64,000 nt of DNA, taken from assembly GCF_017744045.1 (NCBI RefSeq), contig NZ_JAGHRD010000018.1; one strand, 5' to 3'. This document shows positions 49,408-58,102 of this stretch, one piece after another. The stretch comes from Pelagimonas sp017744045 (GTDB lineage Bacteria > Pseudomonadota > Alphaproteobacteria > Rhodobacterales > Rhodobacteraceae). The notes under the pieces are model-generated. The model was given only the letters and a program-made list of their open reading frames with translations, was not told where the DNA came from and did not search any database. Position 1 is the stretch's first letter; each line of letters opens with the position of its first letter. The translations under genes were made by a program, and so were the position numbers.

Positions 49408-50529
49408 CTATTGGCTCTGGCCCAGGCGTTGACCCAAGCGCAAAATCATCTGGCGCGTGTCCTCCAGCTCTTGCCGGGTCAGATATTCTTCGGGTCGATG
49501 GGCGCGGGCAATGTCGCCAGGTCCACAGATCACCGAGGGAATGCCAGCAGCCTGGAACAACCCGGCTTCGGTGCCAAAGCTGACCGCCTGCAACGGCGAT
49601 TTGCCCGAGATTTCTGCCGCCAGCGCCGCCAAAGGTGCGCCAGCCTCTAGGGCCAGCGCGGGATAGGTGGACACCCATTCGGTTTCAACCATATCGCCAG
49701 CAGCCGCACAGACAGGGGCCAACAGGGCGCGTGGATCAGCCCCGGCAATCGCGCGGGTTTCGATCAAGGTCTGGGCGTGATCCGGGATGATATTCACCGC
49801 AGTGCCACCCTGAACCGTCCCGATCTGGAGCGTTGACCAAGGCGGCTCAAACCGATCATCCTGCCCGGTCTGCTCCAACTGGCCCGACAACTCAACCGCA
49901 GCGGTCAACGCCGGAACCAGCGCATGAATGGCGTTTTTCCCTTTGTCGGGTCGCGAACTGTGCCCGGGCACCCCCTTGGCCGTCAAACGCAGCGCCGCCT
50001 TGCCCTTATGCGCCAGAACCGGCTGCAATCCTGTGGGTTCCCCCACAATACAGCCCAGCGGGGGCGCACATAGGTCAGGAAGCTGCGCAATCATATGAGG
50101 CACACCTTTGCACCCCGCCTCTTCGTCATAAGACAGGGCGATATGGATTGGAGCGGTCAGCGTCATGGCGGCCAAATCGGGCACCGCTGCCAACACAGCG
50201 GCATCAAACCCTTTCATGTCACAAGCCCCCCGCGCGATCAGACGGTCGTCGCTTTGACGCAATGAAAACGGATCGCCACGCCATTCGGGTTCCTCTGCCG
50301 GCACCACATCCAGATGGCCAGACAGAATGTATCCAGGCAGACCCGGATCGCCCAGTGTCGCAAAAAGATTGGCGCGATCCCCCTCCGGCCCCACCAAAAC
50401 CGAGACCGCAGCCCCGTGGCCGCGCAGGTAATCCGCGACAAAGCCCACAAGATCCAGGTTGGAGGTGCCCACAACCGTGGGATGGCTGACCAGATGGGCC
50501 AGCAAAGCCTCAGCCGATTGTGGTTTCAT
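49408..50529 (-). CDS. M20 peptidase family deacetylase (ArgE type)
   Basis: A 373-residue zinc hydrolase. The ATG at 50529 follows AAAGG. Metal ligands are in ILSGHLDVVPAEEPEW, RGACDMKGFDAA, SYDEEAGCKG (catalytic Glu plus ligand), IVGEPTGLQP and the late GPGDIARAHRPEEYL. The VKGVPGHSS-type dimerisation block is present. The family includes N-acetylornithine deacetylase and deacetylases of other N-acyl amino acids. Neighbouring GNAT, aminotransferase and oxidase genes suggest N-acylated intermediates. It could act in acylated amine breakdown rather than arginine synthesis. It is divergent from the HAD gene. Confidence 0.88.
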   Translation of the reverse strand: MKPQSAEALLAHLVSHPTVVGTSNLDLVGFVADYLRGHGAAVSVLVGPEGDRANLFATLGDPGLPGYILSGHLDVVPAEEPEWRGDPFSLRQSDDRLIARGACDMKGFDAAVLAAVPDLAAMTLTAPIHIALSYDEEAGCKGVPHMIAQLPDLCAPPLGCIVGEPTGLQPVLAHKGKAALRLTAKGVPGHSSRPDKGKNAIHALVPALTAAVELSGQLEQTGQDDRFEPPWSTLQIGTVQGGTAVNIIPDHAQTLIETRAIAGADPRALLAPVCAAAGDMVETEWVSTYPALALEAGAPLAALAAEISGKSPLQAVSFGTEAGLFQAAGIPSVICGPGDIARAHRPEEYLTRQELEDTRQMILRLGQRLGQSQ

Positions 50530-50734
50530 GGCGGTGCCTTTCTTTGCCTTTGTGACGCGACACCAGATTAAGTCGTTGAAATCCGCCACAGGTGCCGAGC
50601 TGGTCCGCAATCAGGTAGGCCATGCTGCGAAACCGTCCCATTTCGAAATTTCCTGCGCTGTTTTGACGAAAACCCGGCATCACGGGGTCAAAACCATCGG
50701 GCAATATGGGCGTCACAACCTTCCGGAGACACAG

Positions 50735-51400
50735 ATGACATTCCGCCCGAAATACATCACCTTTGACTGCCATGGCACCATGATCAATTTCGACATGGCA
50801 GGCGCAGCAACACATCACTACGCGGCGTTGCTTTCGCCAGAAAAACTGGCCGTGTTCATTCGTGATTTCTCGGCCTATCGCCTGGACGAGGTCTTGGGCG
50901 CATGGAAGCCTTATGCCGAGGTGGTTTACAACGCGCTGGAACGTACCTGCAAACGCAATAACCTCCCCTTTGATGAGGCCATCGCGCAGGAGATTTACGA
51001 CCGCGTCCCCACTTGGGGCCCGCATGCGGATGTGCCTGCCGGGCTGGCCAAGGTCGCCAGGGAAATCCCGCTTGTGGCGCTGACCAATTCAATGAACGCG
51101 CAAATCCCGCATAACATTGCCAAGCTTGGGGCACCGATTGCCCATGTTTACACGGCAGAATCTGCGCAAGCCTACAAACCCCGGATGCAGGCTTTTGAGT
51201 ATATGTTTGATCAGCTGAATTGCGGGCCTGAGGATGTTTTGCACGTGTCCTCTTCGTTTCGCTATGACCTGATGACGGCGCATGACATTGGGATCAAAAA
51301 CAAGGTCTGGGTAAACCGAGGGCATGAGCCCGCCAATCCGTTCTATGGCTATACCGAAATCCCGGATATCGGCGGGCTGGCCGCAGTTGTTGGCCTGTGA
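50735..51400 (+). CDS. HAD hydrolase, haloacid dehalogenase type II
   Basis: A 221-residue HAD protein. Motif I is YITFDCHGTMINF with nucleophile D11. Motif II is VALTNSMNAQ, the lysine motif region AESAQAYKPRMQAFEYM, and motif IV HVSSSFRYDLMTAHDIGIKNKVWVNRG. The spacing and the KP motif are those of L-2-haloacid dehalogenases, though many relatives hydrolyse other substrates. The ATG follows GGAG. The stop overlaps the ATG of the flavin oxidase gene (TGATG), so the two are coupled. The same HAD-oxidase pairing suggests a joint, unknown step in amine degradation. Confidence 0.85.
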   Translation: MTFRPKYITFDCHGTMINFDMAGAATHHYAALLSPEKLAVFIRDFSAYRLDEVLGAWKPYAEVVYNALERTCKRNNLPFDEAIAQEIYDRVPTWGPHADVPAGLAKVAREIPLVALTNSMNAQIPHNIAKLGAPIAHVYTAESAQAYKPRMQAFEYMFDQLNCGPEDVLHVSSSFRYDLMTAHDIGIKNKVWVNRGHEPANPFYGYTEIPDIGGLAAVVGL

Positions 51401-52689
51401 TGGAATACGCGTCTTATTGGCATGCCACGGCCCCCACGTTTGAGGGCGACTGCCCTGCCCCGGTTCAGGGGCATTTTGACGTGGCCATCATCGGCGCGGG
51501 CTTTACCGGGCTGAGCGCGGCCCTGACCCTGGCCAAATCAGGTGTCTCTGTCGCGGTTCTAGAGGCCGATCATGTTGGCGCGGGCGGGTCTGGGCGCAAT
51601 GGTGGTCATTTGAACAATGGCATTGCCCATGGCTATGCCGACGCCAAGGCAACCCTGGGGGCTGAGCGTGCCAAGGCATTATACCAGGCCTTTGACCAGT
51701 CGATTGAAACGATCAAGACCATCATCGCCGAAGAAGAGATCGACTGTGATTTTCGGCACTCGGGCAAGTTGAAACTCGCCTCCAAACCGTCACATATTGC
51801 CGGGCTCAAGGCAAATTATGAGCTGGTCCACCAAGAGGTCGACCCGGATACCGCCTGGCTTGAGAAAAGCGATCTTGCCTCAGAAGTGCTCAGCCCGGAT
51901 TTTCACGGCGCTGCCTTGTTCAAGAAATCGGCGATGATGCATATGGGGCGCTATGTGGTGGGTTTGGCCAATGCGGCCACGCGCCATGGCGCGCAGATCT
52001 GGCACCAGGCACCGGTGACCGGGCGCAGCAAAACCACCAAGGGCTGGGCGCTGTCCACCGAAAAAGGCACGCTGACCGCTGATCGGGTCATTGCCGCAAC
52101 CGGGGCTTATTCTGCGCAGATCAAAACCGCGCCGCTCGGGTATTTCCGTAAACGGATTATTCCGGTTGGCTCCTTTATCATTGCGACCCGCCCGCTGAGC
52201 CAGGACGAAGTCGCCGCAAGCCTTCCGGGAAATCGAACCTATGTGACGTCGTTGAATATCGGCAATTACTTTCGCCTGTCGCCGGATAACAGGCTGATCT
52301 TTGGCGGCCGGGCCCGGTTTTCAGCCACATCAGACCCGCAATCAGATGCCAAATCGGGGGTCATCTTGCAAAAGACGTTGGGCAAAGTCTTTCCGCAACT
52401 GGCAGAAGTGGACATCGACTATTGCTGGGGTGGTCTGGTTGGCATGACCGGTGACAGGTTCCCCCGTGCCGGCATCCATAATGATATGATCTATGGCATG
52501 GGCTATTCTGGCCACGGCGCGCAATATTCCACATTGCTTGGGCAGCAAATGGCCCTGATGGCGCTTGGCAAGCCGGTGGATTGCCCGGTTGCCGAGCTAA
52601 ACTGGCCCGCCATTCCCGCCCATTCGGGCAAACCCTGGTTCTTGCCTCTGGTGGGCATGTGGTTTGGCCTGAAAGATCGGATTTCCTAA
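51400..52689 (+). CDS. FAD-dependent oxidoreductase, gamma-glutamylputrescine oxidase (PuuB) type
   Basis: A 429-residue DAO-fold flavoenzyme. YWHATAPTFEGDCPAPVQGHFDVAIIGAGFTGLSAALTLAKSGVSVAVLEADHVGAGGSGRNGGHLNNG spans the N-terminus and contains the FAD motif; the GSGRNGG block is typical of PuuB and related glycine/amine oxidases. The C-terminal MGYSGHGAQYSTLLGQQMALMALG closes the FAD site. It probably oxidises a secondary or N-acylated amine. Translationally coupled to the HAD gene. A GTG one codon earlier is an alternative start. Confidence 0.88.
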   Translation: MEYASYWHATAPTFEGDCPAPVQGHFDVAIIGAGFTGLSAALTLAKSGVSVAVLEADHVGAGGSGRNGGHLNNGIAHGYADAKATLGAERAKALYQAFDQSIETIKTIIAEEEIDCDFRHSGKLKLASKPSHIAGLKANYELVHQEVDPDTAWLEKSDLASEVLSPDFHGAALFKKSAMMHMGRYVVGLANAATRHGAQIWHQAPVTGRSKTTKGWALSTEKGTLTADRVIAATGAYSAQIKTAPLGYFRKRIIPVGSFIIATRPLSQDEVAASLPGNRTYVTSLNIGNYFRLSPDNRLIFGGRARFSATSDPQSDAKSGVILQKTLGKVFPQLAEVDIDYCWGGLVGMTGDRFPRAGIHNDMIYGMGYSGHGAQYSTLLGQQMALMALGKPVDCPVAELNWPAIPAHSGKPWFLPLVGMWFGLKDRIS

Positions 52690-52710
52690 GTCAGGAGATT
52701 GGGGGGCCGT

Positions 52711-53670
52711 TTACCCCAAAGTATGGGCGGCCAACCCATAAAGCACCGCGCCGGTATCCGCCCGGCGGTTGGGCCCTATCCGCATCTCGGTGACCGTGTC
52801 GTATACACCCAAACCCGCCGCCGACAGGAAGGCGCTAAATTCCCCTTCTGCGGCGGGTGTATCGAGCCGCAGGAATTTGCCTTCGCGGCTTTGGATGATC
52901 GGGGCCACAACTTGGATCGCCATCTGGTCATTTTCGGCCACCACCGGGCCAATCACCTGCCCTTTTCCAAAGTTACGCACCATCGCAAAGCCGGTAAGCC
53001 GCCCGGCCTGTTCCGCAACGAAACATTCGGATTTGGCCTGAAGACAAGCAAGCGCATGGCTGCGATCCGCACCAAAGGCGTGTTGATCGAGGTCGAGGAT
53101 ACCCTGCCAATCGCCATCTTCTGCCAGGCGCACAGTCAGCCCCTCCGCCCCCTCTGGCAAGTATATCCGCCGGGCGATCCCCTGTTGCTGGCGCACCGGA
53201 GCGACCGGAATAAACCCGGATTGTTCATAAAGCCGATACCCGGCCCGCGTCGCCGTCAAACGCATATCGCGGCCGCTGCATTCATCCATGATCTTGTTCA
53301 GCAACCAGCGCCCCGTCCCCTTGGACTGCAAACGCGGGGCCGTTGTCATCATGCCGATCATGGCAAAGTCAGAGCCGTATTCAAACTTCATCGACGAGCC
53401 AAGCGCGCGCCCGACCTCATCCAGCGCCAGATAGCCCTCTCCGATCTGGGTCAGCAGCTCAAGGTCGCGCGCCCGATGGGGCCAATAGACGCCAACGGTC
53501 AATTCATGCAGCAAAGGCAGGCGTTCAGCGGTGATCGGGTGGCATTTGGCCTCAAACACATCGACCTTGCGACCTGCGTCTTGCTCTGCGGTCGCAGCCT
53601 GTACATCCCCCTGCCCTTCTGTCGCAACAAAAGGCTCTGCCGGAGTTTTTTCATTTTCCTGGGACGACAT
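52711..53670 (-). CDS. GNAT N-acetyltransferase with second GNAT-like domain, paralogue B
   Basis: A 319-residue protein; ATG at 53670. The region LQSKGTGRWLLNKIMDECSGRDMRLTATRAGYRLYEQSGFIPV is a GNAT acetyl-CoA loop and C-terminal block. The later part (GFAMVRNFGKGQVIGPVVAEND, FLRLDTPAAEGEFSAFLSAAGLGVYDTVTEMRIG) matches the second domain of the gene at 48468-49286. An N-terminal acidic extension of about 40 residues is unique to this copy. It converges with the PuuB-type gene. The two paralogues bracket the deacetylase, HAD and oxidase genes. Confidence 0.82.
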   Translation of the reverse strand: MSSQENEKTPAEPFVATEGQGDVQAATAEQDAGRKVDVFEAKCHPITAERLPLLHELTVGVYWPHRARDLELLTQIGEGYLALDEVGRALGSSMKFEYGSDFAMIGMMTTAPRLQSKGTGRWLLNKIMDECSGRDMRLTATRAGYRLYEQSGFIPVAPVRQQQGIARRIYLPEGAEGLTVRLAEDGDWQGILDLDQHAFGADRSHALACLQAKSECFVAEQAGRLTGFAMVRNFGKGQVIGPVVAENDQMAIQVVAPIIQSREGKFLRLDTPAAEGEFSAFLSAAGLGVYDTVTEMRIGPNRRADTGAVLYGLAAHTLG

Positions 53671-54082
53671 CACTCAACTTTTCCTACATGCGCCTTTGCG
53701 CCCAAACTAGCGGAAAAGCCTCAGCGATTTCTACCAAAGCATGGCTGCGATCCAAAGATTATGCCGTGCGGGTGACGTTAGCAAACTCTGGACCAATCAA
53801 GTGTTTGCGCTGCCATTGAGACTGACGTGCAAGACGCGAAGCTTGCGCATCATGGCAAGCCTCTTTGACCGATCGGGCATTTTTCCGATTAAAAAAGTCA
53901 GGCTTGATTAACCTGACTAAAACTGTCAAATGGTAGGGTGAGCTGTCTTGCCGTTCTCTGAGGCTTTTATGTCTGTTCTTGGTCGTGAAACCCAAAAGTA
54001 TGACATGCGCCGCGATCTCGGCGATCAAGAGAGGTTGATGGTAGAGAGCGGCTGTGAATGGATGTTGGAAGGCTTGATCGAC
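53671..54082. other. Intergenic region before the haem locus
   Basis: About 410 bases that hold no convincing gene on the minus strand. The iron-box-like repeats are at 53898-53928. An in-frame upstream extension of the HemP frame begins at ATG 53969 (after GAGG) and may be translated or be leader sequence. Nothing else was recognised in it. Confidence 0.5.
53898..53928 (+). promoter_or_regulatory. Iron-box-like operator upstream of hemP
   Basis: TGACTAAAACTGTCA (53914-53928) matches the TGA-N9-TCA pattern described for RirA-controlled iron boxes in alphaproteobacteria. It overlaps a second inverted repeat, TCAGG-N9-CCTGA, at 53898-53916. It lies in the promoter region of the hemP/bfd genes. 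The regulator in this organism (RirA, IscR or Fur/Irr type) is not known from the window. Confidence 0.55.
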
Positions 54083-54247
54083 ATGTCAGACGAACCGCAG
54101 GACGTGATGCCAAAAACCGCAGAACCGCGCCCGCTTTATGATGCTGTTGACCTCACCAAAGGCGGCAATCAGGCCAATATCGTTCTGGACGAAAAAATCT
54201 ACACGCTGCGCATCACACGCGCGGGCAAGCTTATCCTGACAAAGTAG
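54083..54247 (+). CDS. hemP: Hemin uptake protein HemP
   Basis: A small protein of about 54 residues; the C-terminal half PLYDAVDLTKGGNQANIVLDEKIYTLRITRAGKLILTK is a full HemP domain. HemP/HmuP proteins are needed for haem uptake, acting in regulation of the haem receptor in several bacteria. The ATG at 54083 has GGAAGG ten bases upstream. An in-frame ATG at 53969 would give a 92-residue form with an unrelated, charged N-terminus, which cannot be excluded. It is followed by a Bfd-type gene six bases downstream. Confidence 0.85.
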   Translation: MSDEPQDVMPKTAEPRPLYDAVDLTKGGNQANIVLDEKIYTLRITRAGKLILTK

Positions 54248-54253
54248 GCCGCC

Positions 54254-54496
54254 ATGATTATTTGTTCCTGCCAGAATATCAGCTGCCGCGACATTCACGC
54301 TGCCATTGATTGGATGCGGGCCTCGGATAAAGAAACGCTGATTACCCCGGGCAAAGTTTTTCATGCGCTGGGGAAGAAGGCGGATTGCGGTGGCTGTGTC
54401 CCGCTGTTTCTTGAGACGATGCGCGCGAATCCAAACTTGGAAGTGCCGCTGGAGCTGCAATCTCTACGGCGCGGCCGAAAACAAGTCGCGGGTTGA
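54254..54496 (+). CDS. Bacterioferritin-associated ferredoxin-type [2Fe-2S] protein
   Basis: An 80-residue protein. Cysteines in MIICSCQNISCRDI (C4 and C6) and ADCGGCVPLF (C45 and C48) fit the [2Fe-2S] cluster of Bfd. Bfd reduces bacterioferritin iron to release it. The gene sits between hemP and the haem receptor and near bfr, so stored or haem-derived iron handling is the likely role. The extra C11 and a basic C-terminus (LRRGRKQVAG) are notable. It could serve a haem-release reductase instead. Confidence 0.85.
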   Translation: MIICSCQNISCRDIHAAIDWMRASDKETLITPGKVFHALGKKADCGGCVPLFLETMRANPNLEVPLELQSLRRGRKQVAG

Positions 54497-54747
54497 GAAC
54501 CCGAGAGTTTGTTGGGCCAAATGTCCATCGCAATTGCGGCCTGTCGGTCGTGTAAAGCGCAAAATCGCATGAAAAGATGCACAGGTGTGATCTTATTCCC
54601 TCATACCTGACATTTTTACTATGATTTTGGCCGGGGCGATTTTTAAAGCAAACGTCTCGCGTTAGAGAACCGCAATTCGGTGCCGCGACACCGACTTGAC
54701 CCAGCTTTCCGCCAGGCGATTTGCCCACCCGGTTCAAAGGAAAGCAC

Positions 54748-56784
54748 ATGCCTCTAAAACGCAAACGTCTCTTGTCAACAGTTGCCCTTTTTACAGGCCT
54801 CCTGCCAATCATACAGCCGGCCTTCGCCCAGGAAGCTGGTTACGATTTGGGAACAATTGTCCTGGTCGGCACTGGGTTACCGACGGAAATTCTGGACAAT
54901 GCCGCCTCGGTTTCGGCCATTGAAGAGGACGAGATTCGGCGTGTTCCCCGCTCATCTGTGGCACAAATTCTGGATTCCGTGCCCGGTGTACGGGTCACCC
55001 AAAGCGGGATCGAGCGGATCACCATCCGCGGCGAAGGCTCTCAGCGTGTTTCGATCATGCTCGATGGCAACCCAATTACGGACCACACGGGCTATGGCAC
55101 CCCGATCCTTGTTTCGCCAAGCAACATCGAGAGGATCGAAGTTGTGCGCGGGTCCTCCTCGGTTGTGTCCGGCAACAACGCCTTGGGGGGTGTGGTGAAC
55201 ATCATCACAAAACGCGGCGGTTCCGCGCCCTTGGAGGTTGATGCCAGTGTTGGCTATTCCTCTGCAAATGAGGGCAAAGAGGCCTCAATTTCTGCCGGTG
55301 GAACCACGGGCAATTTTGACTATCGCCTGACATTTTCGAAGTCCGAGCAGGGCGATCTGGAAACAGCAGATGGCACGCTTGATGATTCCGACAAAAGCGA
55401 ACGCGAAATCTCGGCCTTTTTGGGGTATCGCCATGAGAACCATTATTTTGGGGCCAGAATCCAGGATTTTGATCTGGATGCCAATGTGTGGACCGGCGAC
55501 CCGGATTTCTCGATCTCTTTGCCAAAGCGCGACTTGCGCAAATATAGCGCGTTTTACGAGGGAGAAGACCTGACGCCCTGGCTGTCCAAGCTCACGTTCA
55601 ACATCTACAAGCAAGAGATCGACAGAGCGTTTGTCAACGACCTGCAAAATATCGGGATTGGCCCGGGCATGACGATGGATGTGCTGTCGACCTCGGACGA
55701 TCTGCAAGAGACCTGGGGAATGACTGGCCAAGCTGATCTGAGCTTGGCAGAGGGGCATCGGACAACACTGGGCTTCAGCTATGAAGATGACAGTCAAAAA
55801 TCAGACAAGCTGTCCCAGACAATCGTCTCTGTCTCACCCTTCCCATCCGTCACAACACGCGTTTCGGATGCCAATATCCGTACCTTTTCAGTTTTTGGCC
55901 AACACGAGGCAGAGCTGAGCGACACGCTCACAGCAACGGTCGGCGCGCGCTATTACAAGGTGAAAAGTGATCTCGACAGCTATGTCATCAACGGTGTGTC
56001 GCAGGATGGTCGGTCAAGTGATGACAGCCGGTGGTTGGGGTCCTTGGGCTTGGTTTACAAGCCGAATGAGGATACCGCGCTGCGTGCCAATATCAGCCAG
56101 GGTTACAATTATCCGACCCTTGCGCAGCTATATCTTGAAACCACTGCGGGGGGCAGCGGGATCACCTATGGCAACCCAGATTTGAAACCGGAAACGGCCA
56201 CGACCTATGAGCTTGGGGCGCGGATTGACCGGGGGGCGCTGACCTTTGACGGTACCGTGTTCTATTCCGAAGCTGACAACTATATCTCCTACGGCACCTA
56301 TACAGGGCCAGGAGCCGCCGCAGGTGATCGCACCTATATCAACGTTAACACGGCCAGGACCTGGGGCGTGGAAGTCAGCGCAGAATACCGGTCAAACCTT
56401 TGGGACCTTCGCCCTTACCTGCAGGCTGAATATCTTGAGCGTGAGTTCACCTATGCCAATGGCTTCAGCACCTATGACAGCGGCGCACCAAATTTCGCGG
56501 CCACATTGGGTGTGCGACGGGATTGGAGCTTGGGTAACGTCTCGGGTGAATGGGATCTCTTTGTCAGTGGGGAAGGTACCGCCAAACTGCGCGGGTCGGA
56601 TGGTGCGATCACCAACCAAGCAGATGCTTATCACACTGTGAACTTCCAATTGTCGGCGGATCTCAACGATCAATTCTCGTTCAGTCTATCGGCCAACAAC
56701 CTGTTGGATGAAAGCTATACGCCGATCAACCAATACCAGGGCGCAGGGCGTAACATTGCGTTCCGGCTGAACGCCTCGTTCTAA
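54748..56784 (+). CDS. TonB-dependent haem receptor
   Basis: A 678-residue outer-membrane receptor; the ATG at 54748 follows AAAGGAAAG. A signal peptide (to about residue 27, PAFA) precedes the TonB box region (YDLGTIVLVGTG) and plug domain (EDEIRRVPRSSVAQILDSVPGVRVTQSG...VVRGSSSVVSGNNALGGVVNIIT). The beta-barrel ends with the terminal phenylalanine FRLNASF. The NPDLKPETATTYELG segment is the NPNL-type motif of haem receptors. Adjacent hemP, bfd, bfr and the exbBD-tonB-hmuSTUV genes agree with haem as substrate. The operon position suggests iron control. Confidence 0.9.
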   Translation: MPLKRKRLLSTVALFTGLLPIIQPAFAQEAGYDLGTIVLVGTGLPTEILDNAASVSAIEEDEIRRVPRSSVAQILDSVPGVRVTQSGIERITIRGEGSQRVSIMLDGNPITDHTGYGTPILVSPSNIERIEVVRGSSSVVSGNNALGGVVNIITKRGGSAPLEVDASVGYSSANEGKEASISAGGTTGNFDYRLTFSKSEQGDLETADGTLDDSDKSEREISAFLGYRHENHYFGARIQDFDLDANVWTGDPDFSISLPKRDLRKYSAFYEGEDLTPWLSKLTFNIYKQEIDRAFVNDLQNIGIGPGMTMDVLSTSDDLQETWGMTGQADLSLAEGHRTTLGFSYEDDSQKSDKLSQTIVSVSPFPSVTTRVSDANIRTFSVFGQHEAELSDTLTATVGARYYKVKSDLDSYVINGVSQDGRSSDDSRWLGSLGLVYKPNEDTALRANISQGYNYPTLAQLYLETTAGGSGITYGNPDLKPETATTYELGARIDRGALTFDGTVFYSEADNYISYGTYTGPGAAAGDRTYINVNTARTWGVEVSAEYRSNLWDLRPYLQAEYLEREFTYANGFSTYDSGAPNFAATLGVRRDWSLGNVSGEWDLFVSGEGTAKLRGSDGAITNQADAYHTVNFQLSADLNDQFSFSLSANNLLDESYTPINQYQGAGRNIAFRLNASF

Positions 56785-56791
56785 ACAAGAA

Positions 56792-56822
56792 AGAGCCGCT
56801 AACACATCAGGTTAGCGGCTCT
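56792..56822. terminator. Bidirectional terminator between the haem receptor and bfr
   Basis: AGAGCCGCTAAC (56792-56803) and GTTAGCGGCTCT (56811-56822) form a perfect 12-base stem with a 7-base loop, flanked by A-rich sequence on one side and CTCTAATTTCT on the other. It serves two convergent genes. Confidence 0.88.
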
Positions 56823-56847
56823 CTCTAATTTCTAGTGTACGGGCAGC

Positions 56848-57333
56848 TCACTCAGCTTCGTCATAAGGTGTCGCGTTAAGCTGCATGTAGTTGGCTTCGC
56901 CGAGCTTGTGGTACAGTTCCAACTGAGTTTCGAGAAAATCGATGTGCCCTTCTTCGTCGGCCAAAAGGTCTTCGAACAGTTTCATCGAAACATAGTCCTT
57001 GGCGTCAAAGCATACGTCACGCGATTTGCGGTAAAGCTCGGCCGCGCTTTGTTCACCAGCAAGATCTGCCTCGAGCGTTTCCAGAACGTTCTGACCGATG
57101 CGCAGCGGGTCGAGTTTTTGCAGGTTGGGGTGTCCACCCAAAAAGATGATCCGTTCGATCAGTTTGTCCGCATGCTCCATCTCTTCGATGGATTCCTCGC
57201 GGCTTTTCTTGGCCATTTTGCCAACGCCCCAATCATCCTGCAGTCGGTAATGCAGCCAATACTGGCTCACCGCTGTCAACTCGTGTCGCAATGCATCATT
57301 CAATGCTTCAATTACCTTGGGGTCGCCTTTCAT
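56848..57333 (-). CDS. bfr: Bacterioferritin (Bfr)
   Basis: A 161-residue iron-storage subunit; the ATG at 57333 has AAGGAAAA upstream and gives the standard length. Ferroxidase residues are present: E18, E51 and H54 (EEMEHADKLIERI), with later glutamates in AGEQSAAELYRK and ADEEGHIDFLE. The haem-ligating methionine M52 is conserved, so the 24-mer should carry haem. It stores iron from the haem uptake system encoded around it. It is divergent from the exported protein that heads the ExbB operon. Confidence 0.95.
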   Translation of the reverse strand: MKGDPKVIEALNDALRHELTAVSQYWLHYRLQDDWGVGKMAKKSREESIEEMEHADKLIERIIFLGGHPNLQKLDPLRIGQNVLETLEADLAGEQSAAELYRKSRDVCFDAKDYVSMKLFEDLLADEEGHIDFLETQLELYHKLGEANYMQLNATPYDEAE

Positions 57334-57679
57334 GGGCTTTTCCTTCGTTTGCTGGCGGATGTCATCCGCTTCTTTAGGCTGTTGGCTGGCTGCAAACTGG
57401 CTGGCTACGCCCTGTTTGCACCCTTTGAAACCGCATTGCAACGAAGTGAAACGATCAGGATTAAGCACGCGAAACCGGGAAAACCAAGCCCTTGGTAAAC
57501 GTGCTCTGGGCTGGCAAACGCGGTTTTGCCCATATCCGCCCAAGAGGTAATCCAATTCTTATCATTTCACTAAACTATTGCGTAATCGCTGCCATTGTGC
57601 GACTTACACGCGTCCGATCCAGCCATGCCTTCCCTCAATCAGCCAAGCGGACGAGCCTTGCCTGATTGGAGAATGGACC
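57334..57679. other. Divergent promoter region between bfr and the haem-transport operon
   Basis: A 346-base stretch with no convincing gene; an in-frame extension of Bfr upstream of its ATG lacks homology to Bfr. It should hold promoters for both directions. TGA-N9-TCA iron boxes were looked for and not found. Confidence 0.5.
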
Positions 57680-58102
57680 ATGACCTTTTTTCGAAACGCT
57701 CTTGCCACGGCGCTGTTGGTACCGACCGTCTTAGCCGCGGAAACGCCGCTGGTTGCGCATCTATCTGTTGAGCTGAACGCCTCTCAGCCGGTGGATCAGG
57801 GGTGCAAGCTGAGCTTTGTCGTGGTGAATGGCCATGAGCAGGATGTGTCCAAAGTCGTTTACGAAGCCGTTTTGTTCGACACCCAAGGCCAGGTGAGCAG
57901 TTTGATGCTGTTTGACTTTGGAAAACTGCCGGCCAAACGCCCGCGCGTGCGCCAGTTTGTTGTCCCGAACCAAAGCTGCGATGGCGTCGGGCAAGTTCTG
58001 GTCAATGGTGTGACGCAATGCGATGGCGTGGGATTGCCAGAGGATGCTTGTATGAGGGATCTCAAGCTTGGTTCGCGCACCGGTATCGAGGTGGCGGGAT
58101 GA
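57680..58102 (+). CDS. Uncharacterised exported protein heading the ExbB/TonB operon
   Basis: A protein of about 140 residues not recognised by family. It starts with a signal peptide (MTFFRNALATALLVPTVLAAE); the mature part alternates short hydrophobic stretches as in a beta-sandwich (ETPLVAHLSVELN, CKLSFVVVNGHEQDVSKVVYEAVLFDTQG). Four cysteines (QGCKLS, NQSCDG, TQCDG, DACMRD) could form two periplasmic disulfides. Its stop overlaps the exbB ATG, so it is co-expressed with the energy-transducing complex. A periplasmic accessory role in haem or TonB transport is likely from position only. Confidence 0.7.
   Translation: MTFFRNALATALLVPTVLAAETPLVAHLSVELNASQPVDQGCKLSFVVVNGHEQDVSKVVYEAVLFDTQGQVSSLMLFDFGKLPAKRPRVRQFVVPNQSCDGVGQVLVNGVTQCDGVGLPEDACMRDLKLGSRTGIEVAG

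Noticed and set aside
57334..57555. N-terminal extension of bacterioferritin
   Set aside because: Extension is cysteine- and arginine-rich, unlike any Bfr; the ATG at 57333 has a good ribosome-binding site and gives the standard 161 residues.
57334..57679. Iron box in the bfr/ExbB divergent promoter
   Set aside because: TGA-N9-TCA patterns were looked for in this stretch and none was found, so no operator is claimed.
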